Shown here piece after piece: positions 61,541-64,000 of a DNA stretch of 64,000 nt. Source of the stretch: QHXM01 sp032160165. Its GTDB lineage: Bacteria > Acidobacteriota > Blastocatellia > Pyrinomonadales > Pyrinomonadaceae. The first letter of the stretch is position 1; each line of letters opens with the position of its first letter. Below the pieces are notes generated by a model. That model had not been told where the DNA came from, searched no databases, and saw nothing but the letters and a program-made list of their open reading frames with translations. A program made the position numbers and the translations under genes. Location of the stretch: the NCBI GenBank assembly GCA_032160165.1, contig JAVHWA010000182.1, positions 31,581 to 95,580 of the forward strand, read 5' to 3'.

Positions 61541-62449
61541 CTAGAATTGCGACATGTACCAGAGGATAACGCGGCTCCCAATTAGAAGAGCGATGATCGA
61601 TCCGATACCGAGAAAGATACCGAAGGGGAGCTGCATCTGCATGTCCCGTTCCTTTCGCCGCATCATCACACTAACCCCGATTATCGACCCCGACAAAACG
61701 CCAATGAAGATCGTCAAGATGGTGAGACGCCATCCCAGATAGGCACCGACCATGAACATCATCTTGACGTCGCCCAGCCCCATAGCCTCGACGCCTCGAA
61801 AGCGCTCCCAAAGCCAGCCGATCAGCCAAAGACTTCCGCCGCCCACCAACGCGCCGATGGCGGCGCCTAGGAGCGAGGTGGGCCAGATCGGCCATGTGGA
61901 AAATGGTCCGTAAAAGAGCGAGGGAAGATCATCGAAGGCGTATGGCCCAACCACATAAGGAAGCACGATGCGGGCAACTATGGCGAACACGATCCCAGGA
62001 TAGGTAATGGCGTTGGGCAGAAGCATGTGCTCGGCGTCTATGAAAATCAATGCGATCAGCGCCGAGACAAAGACCAGATCGAAAAGGATGGTATACGTGA
62101 TCCCGCCGCGCAGGTATACATCGACCAGAAAAACAGTGGCATAAAGTGCAGCAGTCAGTAACTCGACTGCCGGGTATCGCCAGGAGATCGCGTTCCCGCA
62201 CTTCCGGCAGCGCCCGCGCAAAATCACATAACTGAGCAGTGGAATATTATCTAACGGTCCGATCAGCGCGGCACACGAGGGACAACGCGAATTCGGGAAG
62301 ACAATGGATTCTTCCCGCGGCAAGCGATGAATAATGACGTTGAGAAAACTACCGATGATGGCGCCGAGTGAGGTTACGAAAAGACACGTGACCCAAAGCG
62401 GAAGGCCAAGCAGACCTTCGACGAGTAGAGTGCCTGGAAGAACTGTCAT
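61541..62449 (-). CDS. pilD: Type IV prepilin peptidase/N-methyltransferase (PilD)
   Basis: A 302-residue integral membrane aspartic protease. The N-terminal domain has IGSFLNVIIHRLPREESIVF and the zinc cysteines SRCPSCAALIG and GRCRKCGNAIS, typical of the bifunctional form that also methylates pilins. Catalytic Asp residues are in LIFIDAEHMLLPNAITYPG and MGLGDVKMMFMVGAYLGW (GD of GxGD). It would mature type IV pilins or type II secretion pseudopilins; such genes are not in the window. Confidence 0.95.
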   Translation of the reverse strand: MTVLPGTLLVEGLLGLPLWVTCLFVTSLGAIIGSFLNVIIHRLPREESIVFPNSRCPSCAALIGPLDNIPLLSYVILRGRCRKCGNAISWRYPAVELLTAALYATVFLVDVYLRGGITYTILFDLVFVSALIALIFIDAEHMLLPNAITYPGIVFAIVARIVLPYVVGPYAFDDLPSLFYGPFSTWPIWPTSLLGAAIGALVGGGSLWLIGWLWERFRGVEAMGLGDVKMMFMVGAYLGWRLTILTIFIGVLSGSIIGVSVMMRRKERDMQMQLPFGIFLGIGSIIALLIGSRVILWYMSQF

Positions 62450-62579
62450 TCGAGAGTGTTCCGTTCACCTGCGAGTTGGAAGTATGAGATTGCAGCCGGC
62501 TTGACGCACGCTTCAACCTTTGAGCATCATAAGGCTTCGTCTTTGTTTACGAAAGATGTAAATCGCACGGAGGGAAGTC

Positions 62580-63803
62580 TTGAATCGTCGGAAGCCGATC
62601 TATTGGATGATCGCGTGCGGCCTCGCCGTTATCTTCGCCGTCGCGTTTATCCCGCACCTCATCCGAGCGCGCACAAGCTTCGAAGGCTTCTTCTCAACGG
62701 CAATCGTTGACGCTGCACCGAAACGCGAACGCACACCTTCGTTCGATGTTTCCGCCTGGTATGCGGCCCGAGGCGAATCGCTGGAAGCACACGGCGTAGC
62801 CATCGAAACGGTCAGCGGGGATCGCGTGCTGGCATCGCTAAACGCCGATACAACTTTCAATCCCGCCTCGCTTCTTAAACTCGCCACGTCTCTCGTAGCA
62901 TTGAAGAAGTTGGGGGGCGACTACCGATTTCAAACCCAGGTCTATATCGACGGCGATGCGCGCGGACGCGTAACACTCTTCGTCAAGGGCAACGACCCGA
63001 CGTTTGGCGACGCCGGTGCATCGTTAATAGGTGAAGAGCTTCGCGCGCGCGGCATAGAGCGCATCGACGCGGTGGTCGTCTCGCCCGGCTTCAATTTCAA
63101 TTTCAGCAATTCGGCGGAAGAATCCGCGGACCGCCTGGTTAAAGCGATAAAGCGCGGAGTTCCCAGGGCCTCGGTCGGTGAGGGTACTGGCGGCAGGTTG
63201 CTGCTTGTGCTCAAGTCAAATCCACTCAGCGACATTCTGCTCTACATGAACGCGAGGTCGAGCAATCCAATGGCTGAGAAGATCGGCGAGCTGATCGGAG
63301 GGGCGAGTGGCGTTCAGCGTTTCCTTGTCGACGAACTCAAGCTGCCGGCGAATGAGGTAACGATTGAGACCGTCTCAGGACGCGAGCACAACCGTATGAC
63401 GCCCCGCGACCTCTTGATCGTGATTCGCGCGCTGATCGATGAAGCCGCCAGACAGGGCTTGCAACCAGCGGACATCATGCCGGTCGCAAGCGACGATGCG
63501 GGAACATTGCGTCGCAGACTTGCCGGGACAGGCCTGGAGGGCGCGGTCGTCGCGAAGACAGGGACGTTGACCTCTGAAGTCGATGGAGGTATGGCTAGCC
63601 TGGCGGGAATAGTTTACACCGAAGACGAAGGTATGATTCTCTTTGCCATCATGGACCAGGGAAATCGCATTTGGGACAACCGTCAGCTGGAAGATCAACT
63701 CCTCGCCGAGGTCGTGACCACCCACGCCAAGCCCCGTGTAATTGCCGGCCCGACTCCACGCAGGCTGCTCCCGGCCGCGAATGTGGTAGTGGGAGAGAAG
63801 TGA
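62580..63803 (+). CDS. dacB: D-alanyl-D-alanine carboxypeptidase (PBP4/DacB, S13 family)
   Basis: A 407-residue periplasmic penicillin-binding protein. Signal anchor: IYWMIACGLAVIFAVAFI. Catalytic motifs: SxxK in FNPASLLKLATSLVALK, SxN in NARSSNPMAEKIGELI, and KTG in GAVVAKTGTLTSEVDGGM. The region between SxxK and SxN is shorter than in E. coli DacB, which is 477 residues. It trims or cross-cleaves peptidoglycan stems. The TTG start is backed by ggaggga. Confidence 0.92.
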   Translation: MNRRKPIYWMIACGLAVIFAVAFIPHLIRARTSFEGFFSTAIVDAAPKRERTPSFDVSAWYAARGESLEAHGVAIETVSGDRVLASLNADTTFNPASLLKLATSLVALKKLGGDYRFQTQVYIDGDARGRVTLFVKGNDPTFGDAGASLIGEELRARGIERIDAVVVSPGFNFNFSNSAEESADRLVKAIKRGVPRASVGEGTGGRLLLVLKSNPLSDILLYMNARSSNPMAEKIGELIGGASGVQRFLVDELKLPANEVTIETVSGREHNRMTPRDLLIVIRALIDEAARQGLQPADIMPVASDDAGTLRRRLAGTGLEGAVVAKTGTLTSEVDGGMASLAGIVYTEDEGMILFAIMDQGNRIWDNRQLEDQLLAEVVTTHAKPRVIAGPTPRRLLPAANVVVGEK

Positions 63804-63805
63804 CC

Positions 63806-63904
63806 GGAGACAGTTTTGAGTTTTAAGTTCCGAGTTTTGAGTTTCGAGTTTCGAGTTACCTTTCCTAACTCAAAACTCAGAACTCAGAACTCGGAACTCA
63901 GACC
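63806..63904. repeat. Inverted repeat of GAGTTTTGAGT / AACTCAAAAC words
   Basis: The left array gttttgagttttaagttcc, gagttttgagtttcgag (63812-63848) is complementary to the right array aactcaaaactcagaactc, agaactcggaactcag (63866-63900). It starts 9 bases after the dacB stop. Same word family as 30997-31070 and 17091-17149. Confidence 0.85.
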
Positions 63905-63928
63905 TCACCTGCCGGCGCCCGGAAACCT

Positions 63929-64000
63929 TCACCCGTTACCTTTCTTCTGCATCTCCCAGAGCATCAGATGTTTCAGGAATGCGTGGTGTGAAGCGAACCG
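63929..64000 (-). CDS. 3' end of an unidentified minus-strand gene
   Basis: The last 23 codons of an open minus-strand frame enter from the window edge, ending SHHAFLKHLMLWEMQKKGNG and a TGA at 63929-63931. It is convergent with dacB. The tail is too short to identify. Confidence 0.4.
   Translation of the reverse strand, partial: RFASHHAFLKHLMLWEMQKKGNG

Overview
The window looks like a chromosomal segment of a Gram-negative soil bacterium of the phylum Acidobacteriota, probably class Blastocatellia. This placement is inferred, not computed. The reasons are the protein character (Hpf/HprK/RapZ next to RpoN, secreted TPR and DUF11-type proteins, KDO biosynthesis genes that imply an LPS outer membrane), the moderately high G+C of the core genes, and many intergenic hairpins built from short degenerate words.

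Layout. 1-5906: a regulatory PTS cassette: 3' end of rpoN, long-form hpf, hprK, rapZ, a mannose-family EIIA, HPr and EI, with no sugar permease. 6050-13270: envelope and export genes (beta-barrel protein, Wza-like SLBB protein, large TPR/DUF11 surface protein, membrane protein, CPBP-type membrane protein). 13318-13809: rnpB with an extended -10 promoter. 13886-20413: small RHH and zinc-finger genes, then on the minus strand an MFS/metalloenzyme pair and an NtrB/NtrC-like two-component pair. 20670-24770: hemX-hemA-hemC-hemD operon (minus). 25042-33200: acyl-CoA dehydrogenase, HD hydrolase, proline dehydrogenase, NfeD, a LolA-like secreted protein, PP2C phosphatase, and a transsulfuration pair (metB-like, cysK/cbs-like). 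33610-42569: kdsB, a small membrane protein, pyrG, a Ser/Thr kinase with an N-terminal zinc ribbon, kdsA, a secreted TPR protein with a degenerate M1-peptidase-like core, kdsC and a lone receiver protein.

42680-53174: tRNA-Gly(CCC) followed by a visibly AT-richer island of about 10.4 kb. The island is bounded by a 46-bp direct repeat of the tRNA 3' half. No integrase is recognisable. It holds two secreted proteins, three frameshifted genes in a row (HTH regulator, DUF6036-like nucleotidyltransferase, HigA-like protein) behind a clear palindromic operator, a PIN-like protein, a HEPN-motif protein, a degenerate CxxCxGxG zinc-finger gene and several unknown membrane or regulatory proteins. It reads as a decaying defence/toxin-antitoxin type island.

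53175-64000: core genes resume: an LEA-like lipoprotein, small zinc-ribbon protein, HEAT-repeat protein, GH19-type lysin, UbiD-family decarboxylase, metallophosphoesterase, FAD monooxygenase, a histidine kinase, prepilin peptidase, a PBP4-type D,D-carboxypeptidase, and the 3' tip of another minus-strand gene.

The most unusual feature is the set of intergenic hairpins. Each is built from a degenerate 5-8-base word (for example GAGTTTC, GGCAAAA, GATTGCG, GGACATT, GATGAAT, CGTAAAT) repeated as a short array, with the reverse-complement array 10-90 bases away. They repeatedly abut start codons (hprK, stp, nfeD-like, HD gene, kinase gene) or run into stop codons and C-terminal tails, so they may act as mRNA elements.
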